Shown here piece after piece: positions 1 to 10,624 of a stretch of 64,000 nt of DNA (position 1 is its first letter; each line of letters starts with the position of its first letter). The notes beneath the pieces were generated by a model. That model was not told the DNA's origin. It was given only the letters and a program-made list of their open reading frames with translations, and did not search any database. The translations under genes and the position numbers were made by a program. The stretch lies in the NCBI GenBank assembly GCA_023399155.1, contig JAEWQP010000011.1:62001-126000 (forward strand). Reading direction: 5' to 3'. Origin of the DNA: Verrucomicrobiota bacterium. GTDB lineage: Bacteria > Verrucomicrobiota > Verrucomicrobiia > Opitutales > Opitutaceae.

Positions 1-2
1 AA

Positions 3-425
3 GGCGACCAGGTGCGCGTGCGCGCCGGTTATGCCCGCAACTTTCTTCTTCCCCGCAAGCTCGCCATCCCGTTGACCGAGGCGAACCGCAAGCAGGTCGA
101 GGCCCTCCGCAAGGCGCGCGCCAAGCGCGAGGAGTCGGAGCTCGACGCCGCGAAGGCACTTGCCGCCAAGATCGAGGCCACGCGCATCGCCATCGCCGTG
201 AAGACCGGCGAGGGCGGCAAGATGTTCGGCGCCGTCACCGCCGCCGACATCCACGGCAAGCTCACCGAGGCGGGTGTCGAGCTCGACCGCAAGAAGATCC
301 ACGTCTACAATCCGATCAAGACGCTCGGCCAGCACACGACGAAGATCCGTCTTCACCCGGACGTGCAGGTGGAGTTCTCCTTCGACGTTGTCTCGGAGAA
401 CCCGATCGTTCCCGCCGCCGAGTAA
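3..425 (+). CDS. rplI: 50S ribosomal protein L9 (start cut off by window edge)
   Basis: L9 binds 23S rRNA in the large ribosomal subunit. The open frame enters at the left edge (GDQVRVRAGYARNFLLPRKL); the GYARNFL(L/I)P stretch is the family's N-terminal RNA-binding signature, so roughly the first 15 residues lie outside the window. A long charged helix (KQVEALRKARAKREESE) follows, then the C-terminal domain with the GKMFGAVTAADI block. The true start is upstream, so the GTG at 12 is not a start. dnaB follows about 100 bases downstream, a common bacterial order at the end of the rpsF-ssb-rpsR-rplI cluster. Confidence 0.95.
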   Translation, partial: GDQVRVRAGYARNFLLPRKLAIPLTEANRKQVEALRKARAKREESELDAAKALAAKIEATRIAIAVKTGEGGKMFGAVTAADIHGKLTEAGVELDRKKIHVYNPIKTLGQHTTKIRLHPDVQVEFSFDVVSENPIVPAAE

Positions 426-530
426 CGCCGCCCGCCGGTCGCTCAAGAACCGGCCGCAGCCGACATGCCTGGCGACAGGAAGACGATCAGGCGTGAGGGA
501 ACCGGGCCCCGCGGTCCCGCCACCTCATTC

Positions 531-1890
<1,360 letters not shown>

Positions 1891-1901
<11 letters not shown>

Positions 1902-4278
1902 CCTCCCCTCAAAGCGGGCGCTCCGCGGCTTTGCGCTCCCGCTCCTGTGCCTATCCCTGGCCGTGCCGGGCGTGTTCGCCCAAGCGCCCGCGACCCCTGG
2001 CACGACGGAGGCGCCGGCGCAGAACCAGCCGGCGCAGCCCGAGGGCCCCATCATCCGCAAGATCGAGGTCAAGTTCGCCGGCGCGACGACCTTCACCGAC
2101 GAGGTGGTGCGCGCGAACATGGCGTTGCGCGAGGGCATGCCCTACGACGTGACGCTGATCGACCGCGACATCCGCTCCCTCTACCGCACCCAGCTCTTCG
2201 AGCGCATCGAGGTGCAGCGCGTGCCGATTGATGCGCAGCAGATGGACCTGATCTTCTCCGTCTGGCCCAAGATGCGCGTGGGCGCGATCCGCTTCGAGGG
2301 CAACAAGCGCATCAGCACCGGCCGCCTGGAGGACGAGACGCAGAGCCGCAGCAACTTCGTGCTCGATGAGCGGCTGGTGAAGGATGACGCCGACAAGATG
2401 CTCGAGTTCTACCGCAAGGCGGGATTCTCGCAGGCGCGCGTCGACTACACGATCGATCGCGACCCCGTCGCGGGCTTCGGCACGATCACGTTCCGGATCG
2501 ACGAGGGCAACAAGGTCAAGATCGCCCGCGTGGAGTTCGTCGGCAACGAGCGGGTGAAGACCCGTGCGCTGCGCAAGAAGATGGAAACACGCCGCCACTG
2601 GATGTTCTCCTGGCTCACCGGCAGCGGCAAGTTCAAGGACCAGCAGTTCGAGGAGGACCTCGAGAAGCTGCGCGATTTCTACCGCGACGAGGGCTACCTC
2701 GACGTCGAGATCGACCCCGCGAAGGTCACGTTCTCCTACCCGAGCGAGAGCAAGATGACCATCACCATCCCGGTGCAGGAGGGCAAACAGTACCGCATCG
2801 GCGAGATCAAGGTCACGGGCTCCAAGCTCTTCCCCTCCGAGCTCCTCCGGCGTGTTGCCCGGGTGGATACAGGCATGGTCTTCTCGCCCACCAAGCTCGA
2901 TGAGGAAACCAAGCGCCTCGAGGACTTCTACGGGCAGTTCGGCTACCTGGAGACCCAGGTGCGCCTCATCCGCCGCCCCAACGTGTCGACGGGCGCGATC
3001 GACCTCGAGTTCGCCGTCAACGAGAGCGAGCGCTACACGGTGGAGTCGGTCAACATCGAGGGCAACACGAAGACCAAGAGCATCGTGGTGCTGCGCGAGG
3101 TCCTGCTCGCCCCGGGCGACGTCTTCGACTCCGTGCGCATGGAGACCACCAAGGCGCGCCTGGAAAACACGCGCTTCTTCGAGGACATCAATGTCACCCC
3201 GGAGAGCACCAACATCCCCAACCGCAAGAACCTGAAGATCACGTTCAAGGAAGGGCGCACGGGCAACCTGACCTTCGGCGCGGGCTTCTCCTCCCTGGAG
3301 AAGGCGGTGTTCTTCATCGAGCTCACGCAGTCCAACTTCGACCTTCTCAACCGCCGCTCCTTCTTCCAGGGCGACGGCCAGAAGTTCCGTCTCAAGGCCC
3401 AGATCGGCTCCTACTCGAGCGACATCATCCTGGCCTTCGAGGAGCCGTGGCTCTTCGAGCGGCAGCTCGCCCTCGGCTTTCAGGTCTACCGCATGACGGC
3501 GGACTACGACAATACCTACTACGAGGAGATGCGCTACGGCTTCGAAGTCTACCTGCGCAAGCGCCTCATCGAGTTGATCGAAGGCCGCCTGTCCTACCGC
3601 TGGGAGACAATCGAGATCTCGAACATCACCAGCCGGGGTGGTGGCTTCGGCGGCCTGTTGAACAAGCAGGCGGTCTCGAAGGTCGGGCTCAGCCTGTTGC
3701 GCGATACGCGCAACAACCTCATCACGACCACCCGCGGCAGCCGCCTGGAGGGTCTGGTGGAGTGGGCGGGAGGTCCTTTCGGCGAGGACGTGAACTACTA
3801 CCGCATCGAGGGACGCATGGCGCAGTACATCCCGGTCTTCTCGCTCCAGAACCAGACGCTCGAGATCGTGGCCAACCTCGGCACACTCCAGGAATACGGC
3901 GACAGTCCCGACGTTCCCTGGTACGACAAGTACTACCTCGGCGGACCCAACAACCTGCGCGGCTTCGAATACCGCGATGTCGGTCCCAAGAACTTCTATG
4001 GCGAGGCTGTGGGCGGCAAGTCGATGGGCTTCTTCAGCCTCGAATACTCGATCGACATCGTCCATCCGGTGCGCTGGGTGTTCTTCTACGACGCGGGCTT
4101 CATCAACGACGGCTCATTTGACTTCAACCCCTCGTCCATGAATGACAACTGGGGCTTCGGCCTGCGCTTCTTCCTGATGGGCTCGCCCCTGCGTCTCGAC
4201 TACGCGCTCCCGCTCACGACGGATCGGGCCAACGACGAGGGCAACCAGTTCAACTTCTCTTTCGGCACCAAATTCTAA
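1891..4278 (+). CDS. bamA: Outer membrane protein assembly factor BamA
   Basis: Omp85-family protein that folds and inserts beta-barrels into the outer membrane. It has an N-terminal signal peptide (hydrophobic core before VFA-QA), a Pro/Ala-rich linker, five POTRA-like domains up to about residue 430, and a C-terminal barrel. The barrel holds the conserved LRGF loop motif (RGF at about 690-692) and ends in phenylalanine (FSFGTKF), as expected of the barrel's C-terminal recognition signal. The ATG at 1891 is chosen over a TTG at 1882; either way it overlaps the end of dnaB, suggesting cotranscription. The skp-like gene follows after 24 bases, the common bamA-skp-lpxD order. Confidence 0.96.
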
Positions 4279-4302
4279 CCCGGACTTCATTCCCCGAATA
4301 CC

Positions 4303-4908
4303 ATGAGAAAACCCATTGTCTCCATCGCGCTCGCCGGCCTTTTCCTGGCCTCGAGCCTTTCCATCCAGGCCGCCGATACCCCGGCCCTGAATCTGGCCAC
4401 GGTCGACGTGGTCAAGGTCATGGCCAGCTATTGGAAAAAGCAGAACAGCGAGAACCAGCTCCAGGACGCGGCCAAGGCCGCCCAGGATTACCTCCAGAAG
4501 GAGGGCGCCGCTCTCGAGGAGATCAAGAAGAACTTCGACGCCGCCGCGGAGCAGGCCCAGAGCTCGGCGCTGACCGAGGACGCCAAGAAGCGCGCCCGCA
4601 CCGACGCGGAGAAGATCTACGTGCAGTACCAGGAGAAGGGCCAGCAGGCCGAGCAGTTCAAGGAGAACAAGGAGCGCGAATTGGCGCAGCGCCGCGCCAA
4701 TGACAATGCGATGTTCTTCAGCGAGATTCGCGAAGCTGTGCTCGAGATCGCGAAGAACCGCGGTGCCACGCTCGTGGTGGATACGTCGGGCCGCTCGAAC
4801 ATCGGCATCTCCGCCATCCTCTACGCCGATCAGGGCTTCGACATCACCGAGGACGTCATCGCGGTGGTGAACAAGTCGATGCCGGCGGACTTCAAGCTTC
4901 AGCGCTGA
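4303..4908 (+). CDS. skp: Periplasmic chaperone, OmpH/Skp family
   Basis: Skp/OmpH proteins hold unfolded outer-membrane proteins in the periplasm and deliver them to BamA. The 201-residue protein starts with a signal peptide ending SIQA-AD, then the family's short beta segment (NLATVDVVKVMASYWK). A long charged, Ala/Gln/Lys-rich helical stretch (about residues 45-130) fits the chaperone's coiled-coil tentacles. The C-terminus (VLEIAKNRGATLVVDTSG) returns to the small beta body, as in the family. A strong intrinsic terminator lies just downstream. Confidence 0.9.
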   Translation: MRKPIVSIALAGLFLASSLSIQAADTPALNLATVDVVKVMASYWKKQNSENQLQDAAKAAQDYLQKEGAALEEIKKNFDAAAEQAQSSALTEDAKKRARTDAEKIYVQYQEKGQQAEQFKENKERELAQRRANDNAMFFSEIREAVLEIAKNRGATLVVDTSGRSNIGISAILYADQGFDITEDVIAVVNKSMPADFKLQR

Positions 4909-4936
4909 TCCCACCGGGTCATTCACCCAGTCCAGG

Positions 4937-4966
4937 AAAGCCCCGTGCCACGCGGGGCTTTTTTGT
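4937..4966 (+). terminator. Intrinsic terminator after skp
   Basis: Perfect 9-bp stem AAAGCCCCG (4937-4945) with CGGGGCTTT (4953-4961), a 7-base loop, and a run of six T. It starts 29 bases after the skp stop codon and is the clearest rho-independent terminator in the window. It probably ends the dnaB-bamA-skp transcript, so lpxD would need its own promoter. Confidence 0.92.
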
Positions 4967-5040
4967 TGGCGCGTGGCGGCGGGCGGCGAAAATGCGTCCC
5001 ACCCCGACTCGCTCCCAGCGATCCCGCATCATCCCAATTT

Positions 5041-5247
5041 CCTCAATGGAATCAGGTCAAAGAGGGCACCCGCCTGCGCCAAGGCCTCGGCTTGGCAGGC
5101 AGGGGACGATCATGGGGTTCACAGAGCGGTCTTCGCAGAACCAAGCTCACGCCTTCACGGATTCACGTACGAGGAGACGAACTGAAGCGGCCGAATCCTC
5201 TGCCATTCCCTGCGCCCTCGCGACTATCCTCGGTGATCTCTGTGTCC
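5041..5247 (-). repeat. Dispersed intergenic repeat, copy A (interrupted)
   Basis: On the minus strand this stretch reads GACACAGAGATCACCGAGGA and continues with a block matching two other places in the window (41679-41829 and 47224-47335). Shared segments include GAGGATTCGGCCGCTTCAG and GTGAAGGCGTGA. It fills most of the 358-base space between skp and lpxD. Compared with the copy at 41679, it carries an extra block at 5060-5118. No protein is encoded; short open frames across it are chance. Confidence 0.75.
5060..5118. mobile_element. 59-bp palindromic mini-insertion inside repeat copy A
   Basis: Present in copy A but absent at the same point of the copy at 41679-41829, which therefore serves as an empty site. 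The extra block is flanked by TCA on both sides (5057-5059 and 5119-5121), compatible with a 3-base target duplication. It contains a nested hairpin, GCCAAG/CTTGGC, around 5078-5096, with flanking CCTGC/GCAGG. It has no coding capacity, so it would be moved by an enzyme encoded elsewhere. Confidence 0.55.
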
Positions 5248-5266
5248 AATTGCTCTCTCTAGGATC

Positions 5267-6343
5267 ATGACTTTTTCCTTTTCTGCCGACGAGTTGGCTT
5301 CGTTGTGCGGCGCCAGCCGCGTCGAGGGCTCCACGACCGAGCCGATCCGGGGTATCGCCTCGCTCGCACAGGCGCGCCCAGGTGACCTGACGTTTCTCGG
5401 CAACCCGAAATACCGATCCGCCGTGGCCGGCACGCAGGGATCCGCCGTCATCGTGCCCGAGGACCACCCCGGCTCGCCCGCCGCGAATCAGGTCTTCCTG
5501 CGCGTCGCCAATCCCTCGCTCGCGCTCGCGCGCGTCTGCCGCCGGCTCGAGCAGGAACTCTGGCCGCGGCCGGCTCCGGGCGTGCACCCGAGCGCGGTCG
5601 TCGACCCGACCGCACGCCTCGGGGCCGATGTGACCCTGGGCCCCCTCTGCGTGGTGGATGCCGGGGCGGTAATCGGCGACCGCGCGTGGTTGGAGACCGG
5701 CAGCTACGTCGGCCGGAATGGGCGCATCGGCGCGGACAGCCGCCTTTTCCCCGGAGTCAAGGTTCTGGCCGAATGTGTGGTTGGCGAACGCGTGATCCTG
5801 CAGGCCGGCGTCGTGGTCGGCTCCGATGGGTTCGGCTACGAGACCGTCCGTGGCCGCCACGAAAAGGTCCCGCAGGTGGGCAACGTGACGATCGGCAACG
5901 ACGTGGAGATCGGGGCCAACTCGACGATCGACCGCGCCCGCTTCCACACGACGTTGATCGGAGAGGGGGCCAAACTGGATAATCTCGTCCAGGTGGGTCA
6001 CAACGTCGTCATCGGGCGCCATTGCATCGTGTGTGCCCAGGTTGGCATTTCCGGCAGCACGACGATCGAGGAGTATGTCGTGCTCGGCGGACAGGCGGGC
6101 CTGGCCGGGCACCTGTCGGTGGGACGCGGCTCCAAGGTGGACGGGCAGTCAGGGGTCAATTCCGACCTCGCCCCGGGGAGCTTCGTCAAGGGCACGCCCT
6201 GCCTGCCGTACAATCTCGAGCAGCGCCTGAACGTGCTCCGCAAGCGCATCCCCGAGCTCTTCAAGCGCGTGGATGCGCTCGAGACGGCGCTTCACCTCGG
6301 CCGCGGGGCCGGGCCGGCCCAAACCGCGCAGTCCGGATCCTGA
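5267..6343 (+). CDS. lpxD: UDP-3-O-acylglucosamine N-acyltransferase LpxD
   Basis: Third step of lipid A synthesis: transfers a 3-hydroxyacyl chain from ACP to the 2-amino group of UDP-3-O-acyl-glucosamine. An N-terminal uridine-binding domain (about residues 1-100) is followed by a left-handed parallel beta-helix of hexapeptide repeats (about 105-310), with the GSDGFGYE signature and the catalytic His in LVQVGHNV (His245). The C-terminal helix (LEQRLNVLRKRIPELFKRV) is the trimer's ACP-contacting tail. It shows that the organism makes lipopolysaccharide or at least lipid A. Confidence 0.95.
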   Translation: MTFSFSADELASLCGASRVEGSTTEPIRGIASLAQARPGDLTFLGNPKYRSAVAGTQGSAVIVPEDHPGSPAANQVFLRVANPSLALARVCRRLEQELWPRPAPGVHPSAVVDPTARLGADVTLGPLCVVDAGAVIGDRAWLETGSYVGRNGRIGADSRLFPGVKVLAECVVGERVILQAGVVVGSDGFGYETVRGRHEKVPQVGNVTIGNDVEIGANSTIDRARFHTTLIGEGAKLDNLVQVGHNVVIGRHCIVCAQVGISGSTTIEEYVVLGGQAGLAGHLSVGRGSKVDGQSGVNSDLAPGSFVKGTPCLPYNLEQRLNVLRKRIPELFKRVDALETALHLGRGAGPAQTAQSGS

Positions 6344-6430
6344 TCGGTCGACAGCGGCGTTTCCTCTTCCGGGCGGCCCGGCAGCTGGGGCCGGGATTGG
6401 CGTCGTCAGCGCCCGGGGATCCCCCGCCGA

Positions 6431-6474
6431 TTGCCGGGCACCGGCAACTTTCCTGCGAAAAAACCTGTTTTCGC
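6431..6474. other. Two adjacent small hairpins between lpxD and prs
   Basis: TTGCCGG-GCA-CCGGCAA (6431-6447) and GCGAAAA-AACCTG-TTTTCGC (6455-6474) are perfect 7-bp stems 7 bases apart in the 161-base gap. Neither is followed by a T-run on the plus strand, so they are not standard intrinsic terminators. They may shape the prs leader or slow the lpxD transcript; function unknown. Confidence 0.5.
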
Positions 6475-6504
6475 GCCGTCCTCCCCGCATAGTCGGCCGA
6501 CTCC

Positions 6505-7452
6505 ATGAGGGACTCGAAGCTGAAGATCTTTTCCGGCAACTCAAACCGCGCCCTGGCTGAGGAGATCTGCAGGCACGTCGGCGTGCCTCTGGGCGATGCG
6601 ACCGTCACGAGCTTTCCCGATGGCGAGTCGTTCGTGAAGATCAACGAGAACGTGCGCGGCCAGGATGTGTTCATCATCCAGTCGACCTGCCCGCCGACCA
6701 ACCACCACCTGGTCGAGCTTCTCATCATGATCGACGCCGCCCGCCGGGCCTCGGCCCAGCGCATCACAGCGGTGTTGCCATTTTATGGATACGCCCGCCA
6801 GGACCGCAAGGACCAGCCGCGCGTGCCGATCACGGCCAAGCTCGTGGCCAACCTCGTGGTGGCTGCGGGCGCCAATCGCGTGCTGACGATGGACCTGCAT
6901 GCGGGCCAGATCCAGGGCTTCTTCGACATCCCCGTCGACCATCTCTACGCCTCGACGGTCTTCTACGACTACCTCAAGGACTCGCGCTGCGACCACCTCG
7001 TGGTCGTGTCGCCCGATGTGGGCGGCGTGAAGATGGCGGCCGCCTACGCCAACATGCTGGATTGCGCGGTGAGCTTTGTCATCAAGCGCCGGCGCACGGC
7101 CACGACGGTCGAGGCGACCAACATCGTGGGTGAGATCGCGGGCTGCGAGGTGCTGCTGGTGGACGACATCACCGAGACCGCCGGCACGATCACGGCCGCA
7201 GCCAAGCTCCTGCGCGAGCACGGCGCGCGCAAGATCCGCGCTGCGGTGACGCACTCCAATCTCAATGAGATGGCCTACGATCGCCTGAAGAGCGGCCTGA
7301 TCGATGAGTTGATCACGACCAACAGCATTCCCATCGAGACGCGCGGGCTGCCCATCACGGTGCTCAGCGTGGCCAAGCTGCTCGGCGAGGCCATCGTGCG
7401 CATCAACGGCAACGAGAGCGTCACCAGTCTCTTTCGCATCAAGGGTTTCTAG
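6505..7452 (+). CDS. prs: Ribose-phosphate pyrophosphokinase
   Basis: Makes PRPP from ribose 5-phosphate and ATP for nucleotide, His and Trp synthesis. The 315-residue length is standard. Visible motifs: the N-terminal FSGNSNRALAEEI with the FPDGE block, the ATP loop around YGYARQDRKD, metal-binding DLHAGQIQGFF, and the PRPP loop VLLVDDITETAGTI. The family's usual DDIIDTGGT is DDITETAGT here, a common variant. The protein begins MRDSKLKIFSGNSN; no clear Shine-Dalgarno precedes the ATG. Confidence 0.96.
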   Translation: MRDSKLKIFSGNSNRALAEEICRHVGVPLGDATVTSFPDGESFVKINENVRGQDVFIIQSTCPPTNHHLVELLIMIDAARRASAQRITAVLPFYGYARQDRKDQPRVPITAKLVANLVVAAGANRVLTMDLHAGQIQGFFDIPVDHLYASTVFYDYLKDSRCDHLVVVSPDVGGVKMAAAYANMLDCAVSFVIKRRRTATTVEATNIVGEIAGCEVLLVDDITETAGTITAAAKLLREHGARKIRAAVTHSNLNEMAYDRLKSGLIDELITTNSIPIETRGLPITVLSVAKLLGEAIVRINGNESVTSLFRIKGF

Positions 7453-7493
7453 CCGACCGGGGGAGGGTGCCCGGCCGATCTCCATCGCAAGCC

Positions 7494-8984
7494 ATGTCTG
7501 GTCCCGCTCACGCCGCGTCCGTTTCCCGCCGATGGTTCGCGCGCGGCACCGACTTCTCGCAGGGTGCGCTGGTCCGGTGCTTGGGACTCCTCCTCGTGTT
7601 TTTCCCCGCTGCCGGTTGCTCGGCGGAGGAGGCACAACTCGAGCGGCCGACGGTGAGACTCACGGTCGACCCCACCGCGCTGGATCGATCAAACCAGGCG
7701 GTGATCACGAGCTATGCCGATGCGCTTGAACAGGTGCGCCATTCCGTGGTGAGCGTCGCCTCGACCCGCATCATCCGCCAGCGCGGCTCGGGCTTTCCCT
7801 TCGACGATCCACTCCTGCGTCGGTTCTTCGGCCCCGGCTTCGAACGCCGCGAGGAGAAAATTCCCTATGGCCTCGGCTCCGGTGTGCTCGTCTCCAGCGA
7901 CGGCTTTATCCTCACCAACAATCACGTGATCGAGGACGCGGACGAGATCAAGGTGACGCTCGCCGACGGACGGGAACTCGATGCACAGGTCGTGGGCACC
8001 GATCCGCGCACCGACGTGGCCGTCTTAAAGGTCGGCGCGCAGGATCTGCCGCACGCGACGCTGGCCGACAGCGACCTGCTGCGGGTGGGCGACATCGTAT
8101 TCGCCGTCGGCAATCCGCTCGGGGTCGGGCAGACCACGACGATGGGCATCGTCTCGGCCACCGGCCGCTCCAATCTCGGGCTCATCGAGCGTGGCTACGA
8201 GAGTTTCATCCAGACCGACGCCTCGATCAATCCGGGCAATTCCGGCGGGGCGCTGGTCGATGCCCTTGGACGTGTCGTTGGGATCAACACAGCGATCATC
8301 TCCACCTCGCGCGGGAGCATCGGTATCGGCTTCGCCGTTCCGGTCAACCTCGCCGCGAACGTGATGCGCAGCCTCGTTGCGACCGGCGCGGTCGCGCGCG
8401 GTTATCTCGGCGTGCAGATGCAGGATGTGGACGCGGAACTCGCACCCCGCTTCGGGCTCACCGAGGCGCGTGGCGCGATTGTCGTCGACGTGATTCCCGA
8501 CAGTCCGGCCGAAAAGGCGGGTTTGCGGCAGGACGACGTCGTGGTCGCATTCGACGGACGCCCGATCCACAACTCGACCGAGCTGCGACTGGCCATCGCA
8601 CAAGTGACGCCTGGCAGCCGGAGCGTCATCCGCGTCATGCGCGAGGGACGCCCGGTGGAGCTCACCGCGGAATTGGGGGCTCTGGACGAGGCCGAAGGCT
8701 ATCGGCCGCAGGAACTGCTTCCGGGGGTTTCGGTCGCGCCGATCACCCCGGAACTTCGCGACCAGTACGGCCTGGGTCGGAACCTGGTCGGTATTGTGGT
8801 GGTCGCGGCCGAGCGCTCCTCGCCCTATGCGAGGGTGCTGGTGCCGGGAACGGTCGTGGTGAAGATCAACAACGAGATTGTCACCGACCTCGCGAGCGCC
8901 CGGCGCATGCTCGGTCGCGGCAAGAATCTCGTGCTGATCAACCAGCGCGGGACCTACCGCTACATCCAGGTCGTGGTCGACTGA
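7494..8984 (+). CDS. HtrA/DegP-family serine protease, probable lipoprotein
   Basis: Envelope protease that degrades misfolded proteins. Trypsin-like triad: His144 (TNNHVIED), Asp174 (RTDVAVLK) and Ser250 (NPGNSGGAL). PDZ1 (RGYLGVQMQDVD onward) is followed by a shorter PDZ2-like region (GVSVAPITPELRDQYG to the end). The N-terminus is unusual: a long basic segment, then the hydrophobic stretch CLGLLLVFFPAAGC, which looks like a lipobox with Cys near residue 42, so the mature protein may be lipid-anchored rather than free in the periplasm. The -3 residue is Ala rather than the usual Leu, so this is tentative. A GTG at 7467 is an alternative start. Confidence 0.92.
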   Translation: MSGPAHAASVSRRWFARGTDFSQGALVRCLGLLLVFFPAAGCSAEEAQLERPTVRLTVDPTALDRSNQAVITSYADALEQVRHSVVSVASTRIIRQRGSGFPFDDPLLRRFFGPGFERREEKIPYGLGSGVLVSSDGFILTNNHVIEDADEIKVTLADGRELDAQVVGTDPRTDVAVLKVGAQDLPHATLADSDLLRVGDIVFAVGNPLGVGQTTTMGIVSATGRSNLGLIERGYESFIQTDASINPGNSGGALVDALGRVVGINTAIISTSRGSIGIGFAVPVNLAANVMRSLVATGAVARGYLGVQMQDVDAELAPRFGLTEARGAIVVDVIPDSPAEKAGLRQDDVVVAFDGRPIHNSTELRLAIAQVTPGSRSVIRVMREGRPVELTAELGALDEAEGYRPQELLPGVSVAPITPELRDQYGLGRNLVGIVVVAAERSSPYARVLVPGTVVVKINNEIVTDLASARRMLGRGKNLVLINQRGTYRYIQVVVD

Positions 8985-9116
8985 GCGGACTCAGGCGACG
9001 GTTTCTGGTGGAGCATGACCTCCGTGCGCGCATTCGTGCCCATGGCAGGCCGTTGCCGCGAGCCACGCGCCTCGAAAAGGGTCCCGCCCTCTCGCCGCGC
9101 CGCCCGGGGCCGCGGC

Positions 9117-10304
9117 TCACGCCGGCTGGAGCGATTCGTCCAGCACGGCCTCGGCGGCGGAGCCGGTGAAGGCCAGTCCATCGACCAGGGCGCGCGCGGA
9201 ATCGTGCCAGGTGTGCTCGCGGGCCCAGCGCACGCCATTGTCACCCAACGTACGCCGAAGCGTGGCATCGCAGATCAGTTTCTCCAGCGCGGCGGCGAGG
9301 CTGGCGCGATCGCCCGGCGGCACAAGGAGTCCGGTGCGGCCGTGGAGCACCGCTTCGGAAACGCCGCCGACATCATGCCCGACGACCGGAAGCCCGAAGG
9401 CGGATGCTTCCAGATAGGCGAGGCCGAACCCTTCCACGCTCTTGCCGTGGTTCACGCTGGTGAGCGCGAAAATGTCCGACCGGCGGTAGATCAGCTCGAG
9501 GTCGTCGTGGTCGATGTTGCCGTGGAAGCTGACGGGGAAGCGCGCGTCGGCGGCGCGGCGGCGCAGGCACGCCTCGTAGTTGCCCCGGACCGACCGGCCG
9601 ATGATCCAGTATTCGACGTTCTGCAGGACCGAGTCGGGAAGCGTATTCAACGCCTCGAGCACGTGCATCTGCCCCTTGCGCGGATGCAGGCGGCCCACGG
9701 TGACAATCACGATCCGGGATCCCTTGGTGGCGCGGGCGCCAGAACCCTGGGCGAAATGAGCGCGGACAGCGCCCGGGGTGAGCACGGTCTTGGAGGCGGC
9801 GGCGGGGAAATGCTGCGCCAGCAGACCGCTGGTGAACCGGGACGGTGCGGAGATCCGGTCAGCCAAACGAATCAGCTGGCCGACGAGCAACCGGGCGGTC
9901 GGCCGCGAGGCAAAGTTCTGCACTTCGGAGCCATGGAACGTCAGGATGAGACGCGCGGGCTTGAACAGGCGGAGAAACTGCAGGTAGGTCATCGCCAGCA
10001 GCGGTCCCGGCTCTGGAAGATACACGATGCCGCGCTGCAACTGGGCGCGATGCGCGATCATCTCGCGCGCCATGCGAAGCTGGCAGGTGATGTCCTGGGT
10101 GCCCTTGAGCGGCACGCGCTTGACCGCGAATGGAAACCGGCGCTCGATCGGCGTCGCCGCGAGCGGAGCCCACACTTCCGTGCGATGCCCGAGACCATGC
10201 AGTGCAGTCGCCATCTCCTCCACGAAGGTGGCGATCCCCCCCATCATGGGGAAGAATTCATGCGTGATGACAGTGAGCGGTAGGGGTGTGTTCGACGCGT
10301 TCAT
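9117..10304 (-). CDS. Glycosyltransferase family 4 (GT-B fold)
   Basis: Retaining GT-B glycosyltransferase. The N-terminal domain begins LTVITHEFFPMMGGIATFVEE, where the glycine-rich loop binds donor or acceptor; the C-terminal domain has the GRLHPRKGQ block and the EX7E-type motif EGFGLAYLEASAFG that holds the nucleotide sugar. The order and motifs match GT4 enzymes that decorate lipids or polysaccharides. It points away from the lipid operon starting at 10625, so the two may share a control region and a pathway. The sugar and acceptor cannot be told from sequence. Confidence 0.88.
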   Translation of the reverse strand: MNASNTPLPLTVITHEFFPMMGGIATFVEEMATALHGLGHRTEVWAPLAATPIERRFPFAVKRVPLKGTQDITCQLRMAREMIAHRAQLQRGIVYLPEPGPLLAMTYLQFLRLFKPARLILTFHGSEVQNFASRPTARLLVGQLIRLADRISAPSRFTSGLLAQHFPAAASKTVLTPGAVRAHFAQGSGARATKGSRIVIVTVGRLHPRKGQMHVLEALNTLPDSVLQNVEYWIIGRSVRGNYEACLRRRAADARFPVSFHGNIDHDDLELIYRRSDIFALTSVNHGKSVEGFGLAYLEASAFGLPVVGHDVGGVSEAVLHGRTGLLVPPGDRASLAAALEKLICDATLRRTLGDNGVRWAREHTWHDSARALVDGLAFTGSAAEAVLDESLQPA

Positions 10305-10624
10305 GGCCAGGGGACCGCGCTGCTCTGGTTCGCCACGACGCGGCGAGACGGCGACGTCGTGAAACCATCGGAGGTTGGCCTGAGGGGCACATGGGGCTTG
10401 AGGCGGAGAACCAAACGGAGTGCTGCTGCGTCGGGGAGCTGAGCCGGCGGCACGTGTTCAGTAGGGCGTGGTTTTCCGCGCGTTTGACCGAGGAGTGCAA
10501 CGCCGGGAGCATGGGCCCGGGCTGCGAGGCAGGTCAAGCGGTTAGACCGCAGAGAAAACACATCAGGGAACGTGCGGAATTTTGCGTTGTCATCGCCAAT
10601 GCGGCCACGTTTGCTGCACGAACG
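10305..10624. other. Divergent intergenic region, glycosyltransferase / lipid operon
   Basis: A 320-base gap between two divergent genes, so promoters for both must lie here or close by. I see no strong sigma-70-like pair, no clear operator palindrome and no small gene. The long open frame that runs through it from 10286 is an upstream extension of the ACP-dehydratase frame with no protein-like features before 10625. Confidence 0.4.

Noticed and set aside
1951..4065. Long open frame on the minus strand opposite bamA (704 codons)
   Set aside because: Runs exactly opposite bamA; sequence is Leu/Ala/Glu/Val-rich without domains, the usual shadow of a high-GC gene.
6455..6474. Intrinsic terminator after lpxD
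   Set aside because: Hairpin is perfect but short, A-rich in its left arm, and not followed by a T-run on the coding strand.
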